Below, piece after piece: positions 44,801-51,695 of a stretch of DNA of 64,000 nucleotides. The stretch spans positions 19,142 through 83,141 of the IMG/VR virus record IMGVR_UViG_3300048066_000291; one strand, 5' to 3'. The translations under genes were made by a program, and so were the position numbers. Origin of the DNA: a virus. The stretch's first letter is position 1. Every line of letters begins with the position of its first letter. A model generated the notes under the pieces. That model ran no database searches and was not told the DNA's origin. It saw nothing but the letters and a program-made list of their open reading frames with translations.

Positions 44801-47588
44801 GTGCTTCGAGTGAAAATTCATTACCACCATTGCGGAAATCTTTAACAAGTGCATCAACAATTAATCCTGCGTCTCTAAAACATTTTGTTCTTGAATATTG
44901 TGCTGTACCTACTAGTGCAGGATATGTAGTTTCAATATAATTTACAACTTGTTCTTGAATAAATTCTCTGTTGTCAACAAGTGTTAATGCATTAGTATTC
45001 CAGTTACCTACGTTTTCATAACCTTGTCCTGTATTTTTAAGTTTAGCTGGCTGTAGTAAATAGTGATTACCAAAGTAACCGTCTACACCGCCAGTAAGAG
45101 GATTTACGTAAGGAATGCCATTTGGCACACTTGCAACTACAAATGAAATACTGCTTGCGCCGCCTGCTCCTAGTGCATCGTCTAATACAGTAATACGTTC
45201 ATTTTTCTGAAATTGATCGCCAGCATTTGTAATAGTAATACTATCAACAGCGCCGTCACTACCAATAACAATACTAAATTCAGCATCTTTACCTAGCTTG
45301 TCACTAGTCCATGTGCTTACTGCATATGTGCCTGGTGTTCTAGATGCATCTGTCTGTGGATCAAACTCTACAGTTTCAATGCTAGTTTTACCTAGTACAA
45401 GTCCGTCAAACTCTGCATCTCTATAAAAGAATGTACTTGCCCAGCGTGACTGCGATACACGATTTTTTGGACGCACAATTACTCGTCTAAATTCGTCACC
45501 CTTAACACTTACGTTTTTAGGTACACGTATCGGATAGTCTTCTAAGTAGATACCTGATTCAACTCTAATTGAAATTTGTGTTTCTACTTGATAGTTTCCG
45601 TATTCTAATTCTTCGCCAATTTCAAATTCAATTGGTTCTAAAAGCTGTAGTTCAATTTCATCTGTTTCTACTGTACTAACTGCTCTTGGTCCAGCTTCGT
45701 ATCTATAATCAATAATTCTAGCTTTAGCACCTGAACTTTTACCACGTACAACTTTACCTGGAATAATATCTGTATTTTCAGGATTAGCTTGATCAATAAA
45801 TCCTAAGTTGCCATTACCTGCATTAATTTTATAAGTTGTTGATCCGTCAACAACTTGTGGCGCTTGGAACACTCCGTTATTAATGATGCCTGTGATAATA
45901 TCCATTTTTGCACCAATAGTTTCATCTGCTGCTGAGTCTGGAATTATAGTAGCGTCAATAAATTGTGGAACACGAGATTGATATAATGTTGGTGGCGCTG
46001 TATTTGTTAAAATATATTGCGTTACGAGAGTTTTGGCATATTCAAGTCCTGCTAATGTTTCTACACGTTGTACGCCAATTGCTTTTTGCGCACTAACATT
46101 TGAATAATAACGTATACCTGCCCAACGTGATAGATAGTTTGCGTTGTTTCCTAACAATGCATCTAAGCTAACACTATCTAAAATATATTCTACATCACGT
46201 TGACAAATTTCTAAATCATATGTTCCTGCAAAATCAGGAAACGTTGTGTCTACATATGCTGTTACTTCTTTTGCAACAAATTCTTTGTTTGCAACAATAA
46301 GTTCTCTAGCAGCTTGTCTGCCTGCAATTTGTGAATTAATACCTGCTGTTACAATTTTTGATGTGCCGGAACCACTGCCGAATGTCATTGTTTGTTGATA
46401 AGGACCTGGCTCAGGAACTGCTGCAATAATTAATTCTTCTGCTTTCTGAGCTGCTGCATTAATTGTTCTAAATGCATATCCCGGCGAACGACCTTCTTTA
46501 CCGTCTGGTGTAAATTCTTGTTGATCACTACCTGTTGTACTAACGTATAAATTAACTTCACTTACTGCGGCAACATTATCTACATAAAGTTTTGTAGCTG
46601 CCTGTAAATCATCTGGTCCGTTTGGTGTACCTTTACCTGCTACTTCACCTGGATGATCGAATAAATTAAGTGCGCCTTCCATTGTATCACCTTGTCGGCG
46701 TACAACTGACTTACGTGGTAATGATTCGTTACTTAACCAGTTACCCTCTAATGAAGGATCGTATGCTGTATCAGTAATACTAAACGTACCAGTACCGCCA
46801 CTTAATAATATTCTTCCTGTGCTGTTAATAGCATCGTCTTCAGTAGGATACAAACTAATAGTGTCTGAATTTACAACTCTAATAAAATAATCAGATCCGG
46901 TTACTACACCAAATGGATCAGTACCAGTTGAATTAAATGTAAATTTAGCACCTGTAAATGCTTCAGTTAATCCGTGACTAGCAATAGTTAAGTTACCTTG
47001 CAGAATACCTGACGATGTTAATGTGTACTGACTAACTGTTGTTGGTTCGTCACCTACACGTATACCGCCACCTGCTACGCTTTTAGCTTGATAACTTCTG
47101 TCTGCATATGCCTTATTAATTACAAGTGCGCCAATGTCAAGGTCTGTACCGTGAACGTTATTAAAAAGTTCAATTGCAGCTTGGTCTACTGGTATATTAG
47201 CAATTGGTTGTGAAGCAGCATTTAATGGAGCAAATAATGTTGGTAATGGATCATTAACTACTTTTGATACTAGTTGTTTAATAATTACTTTACCGTCAAC
47301 TGAAAAATCAAAACCAATTGTGTCAGCGGAACCGTCGAGTGCGTTATCTGAAGCAAGTTGTATAAATTCAGTGCCACTGCCGTCTGACTTAACTAACGGA
47401 ACTTTATTTTCATTACCTTCATATGTGTTAGGAGTATCATTAAGATCAGTAAATGAAATTTGACCTCCAATACCAAATACAGCATATAGTTCTTGAAAGT
47501 TTTCATTTACTTTACGGAACGACTCTCTAATACTATCGCCGGTGCCGTCATTACCTTCAATACCGATATCTACATCTTGTCTTGCCAT
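38808..47588 (-). CDS. Giant (2926-aa) tail-fibre/adhesin protein
   Basis: N-terminal docking module DIGIEGNDGTGDSIRESFRK shared with two other fibre genes. RQGDTMEGALNLF and ATKLYVDN are fibre shaft motifs. Four repeats of a (K/I)CxRDxxxIxDxxxxD unit lie at residues ~462, ~901, ~1244 and ~1394, each followed by a Tyr-rich segment. The middle has GHGGFMLVLDPEGQVLTKSP and YYCHASYYSKNGAEIRSLTG blocks I recall from cyanophage fibres. The C-terminus (EAYYADLAENYEADAGYEPG, ...RVAGVVSTNPAYLMN, GRVPCKVIGKVAKGDMLV) is a peptidase G2/tail-spike-chaperone-like domain. Probably the main long adhesin. Confidence 0.88.
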   Translation of the reverse strand: MARQDVDIGIEGNDGTGDSIRESFRKVNENFQELYAVFGIGGQISFTDLNDTPNTYEGNENKVPLVKSDGSGTEFIQLASDNALDGSADTIGFDFSVDGKVIIKQLVSKVVNDPLPTLFAPLNAASQPIANIPVDQAAIELFNNVHGTDLDIGALVINKAYADRSYQAKSVAGGGIRVGDEPTTVSQYTLTSSGILQGNLTIASHGLTEAFTGAKFTFNSTGTDPFGVVTGSDYFIRVVNSDTISLYPTEDDAINSTGRILLSGGTGTFSITDTAYDPSLEGNWLSNESLPRKSVVRRQGDTMEGALNLFDHPGEVAGKGTPNGPDDLQAATKLYVDNVAAVSEVNLYVSTTGSDQQEFTPDGKEGRSPGYAFRTINAAAQKAEELIIAAVPEPGPYQQTMTFGSGSGTSKIVTAGINSQIAGRQAARELIVANKEFVAKEVTAYVDTTFPDFAGTYDLEICQRDVEYILDSVSLDALLGNNANYLSRWAGIRYYSNVSAQKAIGVQRVETLAGLEYAKTLVTQYILTNTAPPTLYQSRVPQFIDATIIPDSAADETIGAKMDIITGIINNGVFQAPQVVDGSTTYKINAGNGNLGFIDQANPENTDIIPGKVVRGKSSGAKARIIDYRYEAGPRAVSTVETDEIELQLLEPIEFEIGEELEYGNYQVETQISIRVESGIYLEDYPIRVPKNVSVKGDEFRRVIVRPKNRVSQSRWASTFFYRDAEFDGLVLGKTSIETVEFDPQTDASRTPGTYAVSTWTSDKLGKDAEFSIVIGSDGAVDSITITNAGDQFQKNERITVLDDALGAGGASSISFVVASVPNGIPYVNPLTGGVDGYFGNHYLLQPAKLKNTGQGYENVGNWNTNALTLVDNREFIQEQVVNYIETTYPALVGTAQYSRTKCFRDAGLIVDALVKDFRNGGNEFSLEAQGEYYAGAVEVGTEDETVAGIQHIYTIASKLIQGQNPDTLYNEAGGGVSDREYAADLYNGSGEPAQWSAGTLYRLGNVIKFTTGLNVTTYYTPVKEHTSSSNFDAAEISANWRIIDGPDTVLQNLINTVKFAFNNDYNPPLRNTEMDAFLMNDATILRNMTVQGHGGFMLVLDPEGQVLTKSPYVQTGSSFSASANKQAFRGGLFVDAFVGNSAVRVVEKVDGSAFRLAIQSLGSQAEPQGLFVRRPETPSAFYVDGRRFQVNAVTNYDKANGTAELILDPNSNGGVGFTGVTSALATGIDLDSVGTFEFDTVKCARDTGYILDGIAKDVALGTNYNSVYNGLAYQRATGDYVQSNQQSQTTNAIAFAKGQVLALAQVDDSVTAETRVTAGFDEVVDIIQNGTVSVSEPGDGVADALTFPAPAVLPTTNADDAATRLQNNKTFLGAEVVAFVNANTPPAGYDSAKCARDVRYIVDALTYDILYGGNSGTVTNARAYLDGAVAQLPVAQRAATAAAYVHLASVVATVLTDVTATPTVTPTTGNTEVQDASGSAATATETAITNSLINIIKLTAENANLNAVPDTIFPAVDTLGVSAELRDAHDDINNNRKLIVNATVQSVPAPLPITLQTAGNRSILGNDFTQVNDLGYGLVASNGALSEMVSMFTYYCHASYYSKNGAEIRSLTGSSCYGEFGLVAEGADPNEIPDAISLYEDMTQPMRAFDVDAILFTTGNVSVQEGETLTQAASGATGKVAVTTQNKVVYITDITAAFDTTNQITGSVSGALGANSVPLSVDSNGYDNSVEKLAVYVYDSKDVPSNRSEVNIYHPARPAFARYEVANVEVVQHVVAQYPDIDGDAIQTVSDPAATGFDFTLTKTVNGGYQVSATAAQLAATSNYEVGDTFVVPGTELGGATPANDATVAVDSVTAVTGVIETFSVTGTIAVEDSTPANSGQVYKLNFSTSDAQFSANGLLEIVPFNTNVIYYRNQTHIISDLARPDVLTIRPSTALTFDENPNFVYRSISFLTSDSIGEDLPANTSQAGLDSTFDFIRLTIDSAKAQEAIGVTTSGGVALTGGTTKGNTAGDTTIAVKPCDANEIFRLNNNQRTATANRPAGWTVDSLTTEAPILTWDGKKHYVFNYRGVEGNAVVEPNESNDYAIVDLVDYETINPTNAPGINSTVVLGSELVTLRGGLKNGATGQVTVNISTCRATGHDFLDIGTGGFNASNYPNVIFGEPAEKKEANEVVEKGKGRVFYVSTDQNGIFRVGRFFSVDQGTGTVTFSASLALSDVDGLGFKRGVVITEFSTDTAMTDNASDTVPTESAIRGYVNRRLGYDVTGAPVANKLGPGVLAPNGAVPMTDDLNAANNTITNLALPTSASDAATKAYVDSVGGNTDTLPDLRDNEHNDIAEAQVLVTTGYKKIIISAGSIVGGGFAIGDIITGSISGATGSIVDYKDGIVGIEGDIVEIIYTPTSGVFSDGKPASGPAADVITALGGKQGQIIDGPVDEWANGVWNAASDITASVSRQSDDGFATHRKTVFNLQITPGSIVNSDVSGTAQIAQSKLNLNPASTRVNATGIAQADLGSAAFDDAKFEVTDGWVTLKGGAVALADIEQIDTDSVIGRDDAGTGAVSAISFNTVVVEGTGLVDADFGAELTAVADPGQALIKTGAGAYSVSNVTSTGEVNSIAKTDASGSLQANSLILGGDASYEVLSLDTLTLNVKTPSQGLIFTAVGGSGAGTPTATYPDMLIKGSVGIGGTNITESSLQSTSNFNGEKVLGVDWMYSSFIEAPGEKGSASTGIAIGANTGKTTTGQIGIVVANSGTSSSVAPMIFDSSGAKPDLDDTYNIGTSTLKYSNVYATYFRGTATEAYYADLAENYEADAGYEPGTVLVFGGSKEVAMTDTHNDHRVAGVVSTNPAYLMNSHQEAEFVCPVAMQGRVPCKVIGKVAKGDMLVTSAIPGFAIVNNNAAPGRIVGKALENKTDNDKGVIEVVVGKH

Positions 47589-47589
47589 T

Positions 47590-47964
47590 TTATTTTAGCT
47601 CCAATATTTGTGTTTCATCAAACATCTTGTCAAAGTTTATACTAACGCCACAACCACATGCTGATTGTGCGTTAGGGTTATTAACTTCAAACATAGATCC
47701 AATTATGTCTTTTTTATAATTAATTTCTGTACCAACTAAAAACATAGTGCTATGCACACCGATTACAAAGGTACAGTTGTTGTCTGTTTTTAGGACTTCG
47801 TCGCCCTCATTAAGTTCATCTGGGCTGTTCAGTGTACCCCATTCATACTCAAAGCCTGCACAACCGCCGCCTTTTACATTTAAAGTGATTGCATAGCACC
47901 CGTGTTCGTTACATAAAGTGTCTATTTGTTGTTTTGCTGAGTCTGTTAGTGTACATATTGCCAT
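47590..47964 (-). CDS. iscA: A-type Fe-S carrier (IscA/HesB family)
   Basis: 124 aa from ATG 47964 with AAAGGGA before it. Three conserved Cys of the family are present: GGGCAGFEYEW (~39) and SACGCGVSINF (~108-110). A-type carriers hand Fe-S clusters to target proteins. It is the first gene after a late promoter and lies one base before the 2926-aa adhesin gene, so it is made late with tail proteins. HesB-like genes are known in cyanophages; a virion Fe-S target is an inference. Confidence 0.9.
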   Translation of the reverse strand: MAICTLTDSAKQQIDTLCNEHGCYAITLNVKGGGCAGFEYEWGTLNSPDELNEGDEVLKTDNNCTFVIGVHSTMFLVGTEINYKKDIIGSMFEVNNPNAQSACGCGVSINFDKMFDETQILELK

Positions 47965-47984
47965 AGATTTCCCTTTCACATCAA

Positions 47985-47993
47985 TATTTATCG
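47985..47993 (-). promoter_or_regulatory. Late promoter (CGATAAATA)
   Basis: Minus-strand CGATAAATA, 20 bases before iscA; drives iscA and the giant fibre gene. Confidence 0.8.
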
Positions 47994-48012
47994 TATTGTT
48001 TTATAATCTTAA

Positions 48013-48020
48013 TGTAAATA
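48013..48020 (+). promoter_or_regulatory. Late-type promoter (TGTAAATA), leaderless geometry
   Basis: Plus-strand TGTAAATA followed by TAGTT and ATG 48026. Divergent from the iscA promoter 20 bases away. Confidence 0.55.
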
Positions 48021-48025
48021 TAGTT

Positions 48026-48313
48026 ATGTTCATAAGAGAATTTAAAAAGCAAAGCCGGCACGTTCGCAAAAGTAAAACAGGCAAGGAACACACCTATACA
48101 CGCGAATATACTGTATGTGTGTTTAGATGTGACAACTGTGATGCAGAGTTTGAACGTGTAAGGGGCAGCATGGATCCTAAGCGTCTAAGCAACAACTATT
48201 TTCATGTGTGTAGCAACTGTGATGCTAAAGTATTTGCTCAAAAGAAAGGCGTAGAAAAGAAACAAGTTTGGAATATGAGTGCTTCTAGTTCTACGCCTAT
48301 TGGTAAACTATAA
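48026..48313 (+). CDS. Zinc-ribbon protein
   Basis: 95 aa from ATG 48026 (MFIREFKKQSRHVRKSKTGK). CDNCDAEFERVRGSM and HVCSNCDAK give two CxxC knuckles, a zinc ribbon, after a basic N-terminus. I recall this small family from cyanophages. The longer ORF starting at 47918 overlaps iscA and was rejected. No Shine-Dalgarno. Its stop abuts the convergent monooxygenase stop with no gap. Confidence 0.8.
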   Translation: MFIREFKKQSRHVRKSKTGKEHTYTREYTVCVFRCDNCDAEFERVRGSMDPKRLSNNYFHVCSNCDAKVFAQKKGVEKKQVWNMSASSSTPIGKL

Positions 48314-49555
48314 CTAGTCTACATTCTTCCAAGTAAATGCTCCAAAGAACATTTCATCTTCTGACATCTGTCCCCAAGGCACACTTCTACTAGGATCAGG
48401 ATTCATAGGATTGTCTGCTGAATTATCAAATGCTCCTTCCACATGAAGTATAGTTCCTTTAGGTATATACTTAGGTTCACGCCAAGTATAACTTAATTGC
48501 CAAGCATAATCATACTTGGGTATGTCAATTAGTTCTTCCCAGGTACCATCCTCGTAGTACGCTGTTGCTTTCATGCTCTTGCCACGGAAGTGCATGTGTG
48601 GTAAGAACGTGTGTAACATGATATCTTGTTTGACAACAATTTCTGCTTCTTGTACAAAGTTAGGATCGTATGGCGGAATATTCGTCCAAGTATTTGGGAA
48701 TATACAAGCACAATCGCCTGCCATTCTTTCTTCTGGTACTACACCTTCGTCATGGAAGTATAAACCAATACGAGCTTTGTCCGTTCTAGCAGTTCCATCT
48801 GGTGTATAGTGCAACTGTAAATTTACAATTGAACCTGCACGTAACAGTCCACCAGTGTTAGCATCGTAGTAGTCTGGTGTGCCGCCTGGAACATAAGCAC
48901 TGATTTGTGCATAGTCCATATTGCCTTGTCCTTCTCCACTTGTACCTAGCAAGTTCATATTGCGTTCACCGGGTATACTAACTGTGTTTAGCATATGATG
49001 CATAACAGTAGGTTCACTGGGTAAAAATTCTGAACCACGTAACCAACGGTCCTCTGTAAGTCCTAGGTCAACACTAGTATAACGATACGGAATAGCATTT
49101 GGACCAAGTGTGCCCACAGCAGGTATTTCCTGTGCTGGTACTTCTATTATCATATCAGGTTTGCCATTCACCCATTCACTTGTAGAATATTCTGTAAGAG
49201 TGAGCGGATCAACATCGCCGTCAACAGGTGCGCCTGCATCAATCCACGCTACAATAGTCTCCATTTCTATGTGACTCAGCGTTCTATGATTGATTATGTC
49301 CTCAGCATACTTAGGATTAATTTGTCCTGGAGGCATACGTTTTGTTTCAATAGCTTCTTTAATTGCAGGCGCAAATGCTTGTAACATTCTATAGTCAGTC
49401 ATTGCCCACGGTGCTATACCGTTTTCTCTGTGGCAAGCCTGACATTGCTCTACAAAGATAGGTGCTACATTTTCTGCATAGTCTATAGCAACATCGTCGT
49501 GTGCATACGCAACAGATGTTAATAAACTACTTACTAGCAATATTAATTTTTTCAT
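48314..49555 (-). CDS. Exported cytochrome c-copper type II monooxygenase (second of a tandem pair)
   Basis: 413 aa. Sec signal peptide (~1-18, cut after SVAYA). c-type heme site C38-Q-A-C41-H42 with likely axial Met74 (RMPP). Then a PHM/DBH-like copper monooxygenase fold with all six expected ligands: H186-H187 and H249 (CuH site), H320-M-H322 and M402 in DEM (CuM site). Spacings are close to rat PHM. The heme could feed electrons to copper in the periplasm, replacing ascorbate. Start overlaps the paralogue upstream by 29 bases. Substrate unknown. Needs host cytochrome c maturation. Confidence 0.88.
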   Translation of the reverse strand: MKKLILLVSSLLTSVAYAHDDVAIDYAENVAPIFVEQCQACHRENGIAPWAMTDYRMLQAFAPAIKEAIETKRMPPGQINPKYAEDIINHRTLSHIEMETIVAWIDAGAPVDGDVDPLTLTEYSTSEWVNGKPDMIIEVPAQEIPAVGTLGPNAIPYRYTSVDLGLTEDRWLRGSEFLPSEPTVMHHMLNTVSIPGERNMNLLGTSGEGQGNMDYAQISAYVPGGTPDYYDANTGGLLRAGSIVNLQLHYTPDGTARTDKARIGLYFHDEGVVPEERMAGDCACIFPNTWTNIPPYDPNFVQEAEIVVKQDIMLHTFLPHMHFRGKSMKATAYYEDGTWEELIDIPKYDYAWQLSYTWREPKYIPKGTILHVEGAFDNSADNPMNPDPSRSVPWGQMSEDEMFFGAFTWKNVD

Positions 49556-50810
49556 TCCTTTCTTCCTTTAGTTTGTTGTATCCTTCATCGTCTAAGTGTG
49601 TGATAGCAAGCCACGCATGAGTCATTTCATCTCCTGTACGTGAACCTCCCATTACCCACATATCAGGGTCTGGATTGTTTGGGTTATTTTCTGTATTGTC
49701 ATACCATTGCTTTAGAACAATAACTGCTCCAGCTGGTAAGAGTGGTGCAACGTCCGGGTCATACAAATGACTGTGATGCCATGTTGCACTCCAATTACTT
49801 ACTTGGCTAATCTGTTCTGTGCGTCCTGTCTCTGGATAGAATATTTCTAAACTTGCTGCGTTCATACGCAAGTGTCCATGTGGTTGAAAACTATCTAGTC
49901 TAACTGGGTGATCAAAACTGTGGAAGCCTTGTGTCATGTAATAACCATGTGGTGGGATAACTATATCGTCCTGATCCCCTAAGCGATATAAACTTAAATC
50001 TTGTTTGTATTTCAGTTGTTCGCTTTCCTCTTCGGTGTATAACCAAAGACCAATCTCTACCACGTTGTCTTTTATAACTGATCCTGGTGCCATTGCTCCA
50101 AGTCCACCTGGAAACATGTGTATGTCCCAACGTACTTGCGAGTTTGCTGGTAGTGTACGACATACTCCTTCTGGAACAATCTCTCCCCACTTTCCCATAG
50201 CATACTCCGTGAGCATTGCTTGACGTCCTCCGTCTATAACAATATTTGAGTTTGCATGGTGGACTACTGCTTTTGCTTCGCCACGCGGCTTAACTTGTAC
50301 CGCTTTAATACAACGGTCTTCAGTTAGACCTGTAGGAACCAAATGTTTGTGCCACAAGTCATTACCATTTGCAGGGATATCTATTGCTACACTTGGAATG
50401 ATTAAATTAGGTTGTCCAAAGTCGCCTTCAAAGTTCCATGCTTCTGGATCAGGAAGGTTAGCTGGTTGTACTACTATATCTTGACTACCATATTGTGCTC
50501 CTGCGTTTACCCACTCAACAACTGTGTCTATTTCATCTTGCGATAACCGCCAGTCACCTTGTAGGTCTTGAATGCCAATACCGTGATCGTATGCATACGG
50601 AGGCATTTCTCTGTTTGCTACACGCATCTGTATTAATGGAGCCCAAGGTCTTACTTGCTCGTATGTTTCAAAGCTCATTGGCCCAATACCACCCGCACGA
50701 TGACATACTACACAGTTATCGTTAATGATAGCTGCTACTTCGTTGGTATATGTTTGTGCTGATAGTACAAGCGGGAATAAAGCCGCTAATGCTGCTGTAA
50801 TGTATTTCAT
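49527..50810 (-). CDS. Exported cytochrome c-copper type II monooxygenase (first of a tandem pair)
   Basis: 427 aa. Signal peptide (~1-18, LFPLVLSAQ). Heme site C33-V-V-C36-H37 with likely axial Met69 (EMPP). Copper ligands H184-H185, H231, H311-G-H313 and M396 (GDEMT) complete both sites. Only moderately similar to its neighbour, so the pair is an old duplication or a heteromer rather than a fresh copy. Last ~20 residues are a charged helix. Late-type promoter and AGGAG upstream. Such domain fusions are known to me from bacterial genomes, not from T4-like phages. Confidence 0.88.
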   Translation of the reverse strand: MKYITAALAALFPLVLSAQTYTNEVAAIINDNCVVCHRAGGIGPMSFETYEQVRPWAPLIQMRVANREMPPYAYDHGIGIQDLQGDWRLSQDEIDTVVEWVNAGAQYGSQDIVVQPANLPDPEAWNFEGDFGQPNLIIPSVAIDIPANGNDLWHKHLVPTGLTEDRCIKAVQVKPRGEAKAVVHHANSNIVIDGGRQAMLTEYAMGKWGEIVPEGVCRTLPANSQVRWDIHMFPGGLGAMAPGSVIKDNVVEIGLWLYTEEESEQLKYKQDLSLYRLGDQDDIVIPPHGYYMTQGFHSFDHPVRLDSFQPHGHLRMNAASLEIFYPETGRTEQISQVSNWSATWHHSHLYDPDVAPLLPAGAVIVLKQWYDNTENNPNNPDPDMWVMGGSRTGDEMTHAWLAITHLDDEGYNKLKEERNEKINIASK

Positions 50811-50834
50811 ATATAATTCTCCTGGAATTATTAA

Positions 50835-50843
50835 TATTTAAAC
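50835..50843 (-). promoter_or_regulatory. Late-type promoter variant (GTTTAAATA)
   Basis: Minus-strand GTTTAAATA, 24 bases before ATG 50810, with AGGAG between. One or two mismatches to the local late consensus. Confidence 0.5.
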
Positions 50844-50901
50844 ACATTACAGCAGTAACGCAACCTATTTTACGTGATTGTTACAATTTGTTGCATCTTG
50901 A

Positions 50902-51066
50902 TTATTCTGCTTTCCAAATTGTCCATGCTCCGTAAGCAATAGCACCGTATGCAACAATGCTTGCTAGTGGTTTAAAGATAAGAAACACAATTCCAGCACC
51001 AATTAATACTGCACCGTCCATTGTTGTTCTTTCTTCTAGTCTTTTCTTTATCCAAGATTTAACCAT
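50902..51066 (-). CDS. Small conserved membrane protein
   Basis: 54 aa. Basic N-terminus (MVKSWIKKRLEERTTMDG), one or two hydrophobic helices (GAVLIGAGIVFLIFKPLASI, VAYGAIAYGAWTIW) and a short acidic end. I recall this exact architecture (ERT-x-DGA...AIAYGAWTI-KSE) from cyanophages. AGGAGG ribosome site and late promoter upstream. Confidence 0.8.
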   Translation of the reverse strand: MVKSWIKKRLEERTTMDGAVLIGAGIVFLIFKPLASIVAYGAIAYGAWTIWKAE

Positions 51067-51086
51067 TTTTGTATCCTCCTGACTAA

Positions 51087-51095
51087 TATTTATGT
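51087..51095 (-). promoter_or_regulatory. Late promoter (ACATAAATA)
   Basis: Minus-strand ACATAAATA, 20 bases before ATG 51066; overlaps the plus-strand promoter at 51093-51100. Confidence 0.6.
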
Positions 51096-51100
51096 AAATA
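51093..51100 (+). promoter_or_regulatory. Late-type promoter (TGTAAATA)
   Basis: Plus-strand TGTAAATA, 24 bases before ATG 51125, with AAGGAGG between. Confidence 0.6.
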
Positions 51101-51124
51101 TATGTTCCTTAAGGAGGAAAAAAT

Positions 51125-51421
51125 ATGTTTAAATGGTTAACAAACTTATTTGCTGGAAACACTCGAGCTACAGGTACTGAAAAAATTACAAAAGTAATTG
51201 AACAGAATGTTGCTCAACCGGCAAAGAAAGTTGAAAAGACAGTTGAAAAGATCATCGACGTCGAAGTAAAAACTGTAAAAGCAACAAAGGCAAGTTTATC
51301 AAAACTTACCAAACAAGGCTTAGAAGATTTTGCTAAAGAAAATTACGGTGTTGATATTGACAAGCGTAAGAAAAAAGCTGACCTAGTAGCAGAAGTTATT
51401 AAACTATCTAAGAAGGCTTAA
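51125..51421 (+). CDS. Small basic protein with HeH/SAP-like C-terminus
   Basis: 98 aa. N-terminal MFKWLTNLFAGN amphipathic helix, a Lys/Val-rich histone-H1-like middle (KKVEKTVEKIIDVEVKTVKA) and a C-terminal helix-extended loop-helix (LSKLTKQGLEDFAKENYGVD, RRKKKADLVAEV-like). HeH/SAP modules bind DNA or RNA. Strong AAGGAGG site. Its end overlaps the convergent 51408 gene by 14 bases. Confidence 0.75.
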   Translation: MFKWLTNLFAGNTRATGTEKITKVIEQNVAQPAKKVEKTVEKIIDVEVKTVKATKASLSKLTKQGLEDFAKENYGVDIDKRKKKADLVAEVIKLSKKA

Positions 51422-51695
51422 TCATACTCTTTAATTGATCAATTGCAGTCTCACAGCGAGTCAGCTTACGCTCTAAAACAGTGATAGCTGCTCGCTGTTT
51501 TCTTGACTGTTCTTCCAAACTATTCACATATGTAAGTGTTGGTACTTCTTGTTGACTGCCATCTTCGCTCATCATGACAAACTTATCAACACCTTGTGCT
51601 TTTAGTCCGCCAGTTACTCTGTTGGGATTTTTATTAGATGATGATTGGGTCTGGGCTGGTTGCTTCCTGCCGTACATGTGATTCAAATAGCTCAT
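51408..51695 (-). CDS. Small coiled-coil phage protein overlapping uvsE
   Basis: 95 aa from ATG 51695 (MSYLNHMYGRKQPAQTQSSS) with GGAG seven bases before it. The C-terminal half is a coiled coil (LEEQSRKQRAAITVLERKLT). The first 62 bases overlap the 3' end of uvsE in another frame. The longer ORF start at 51773 was rejected. Function unknown. Confidence 0.65.
   Translation of the reverse strand: MSYLNHMYGRKQPAQTQSSSNKNPNRVTGGLKAQGVDKFVMMSEDGSQQEVPTLTYVNSLEEQSRKQRAAITVLERKLTRCETAIDQLKSMIKPS

Noticed and set aside
47918-48025. N-terminal extension of the zinc-ribbon gene
   Set aside because: Would overlap iscA head-on and contains both promoters; hydrophobic nonsense sequence.
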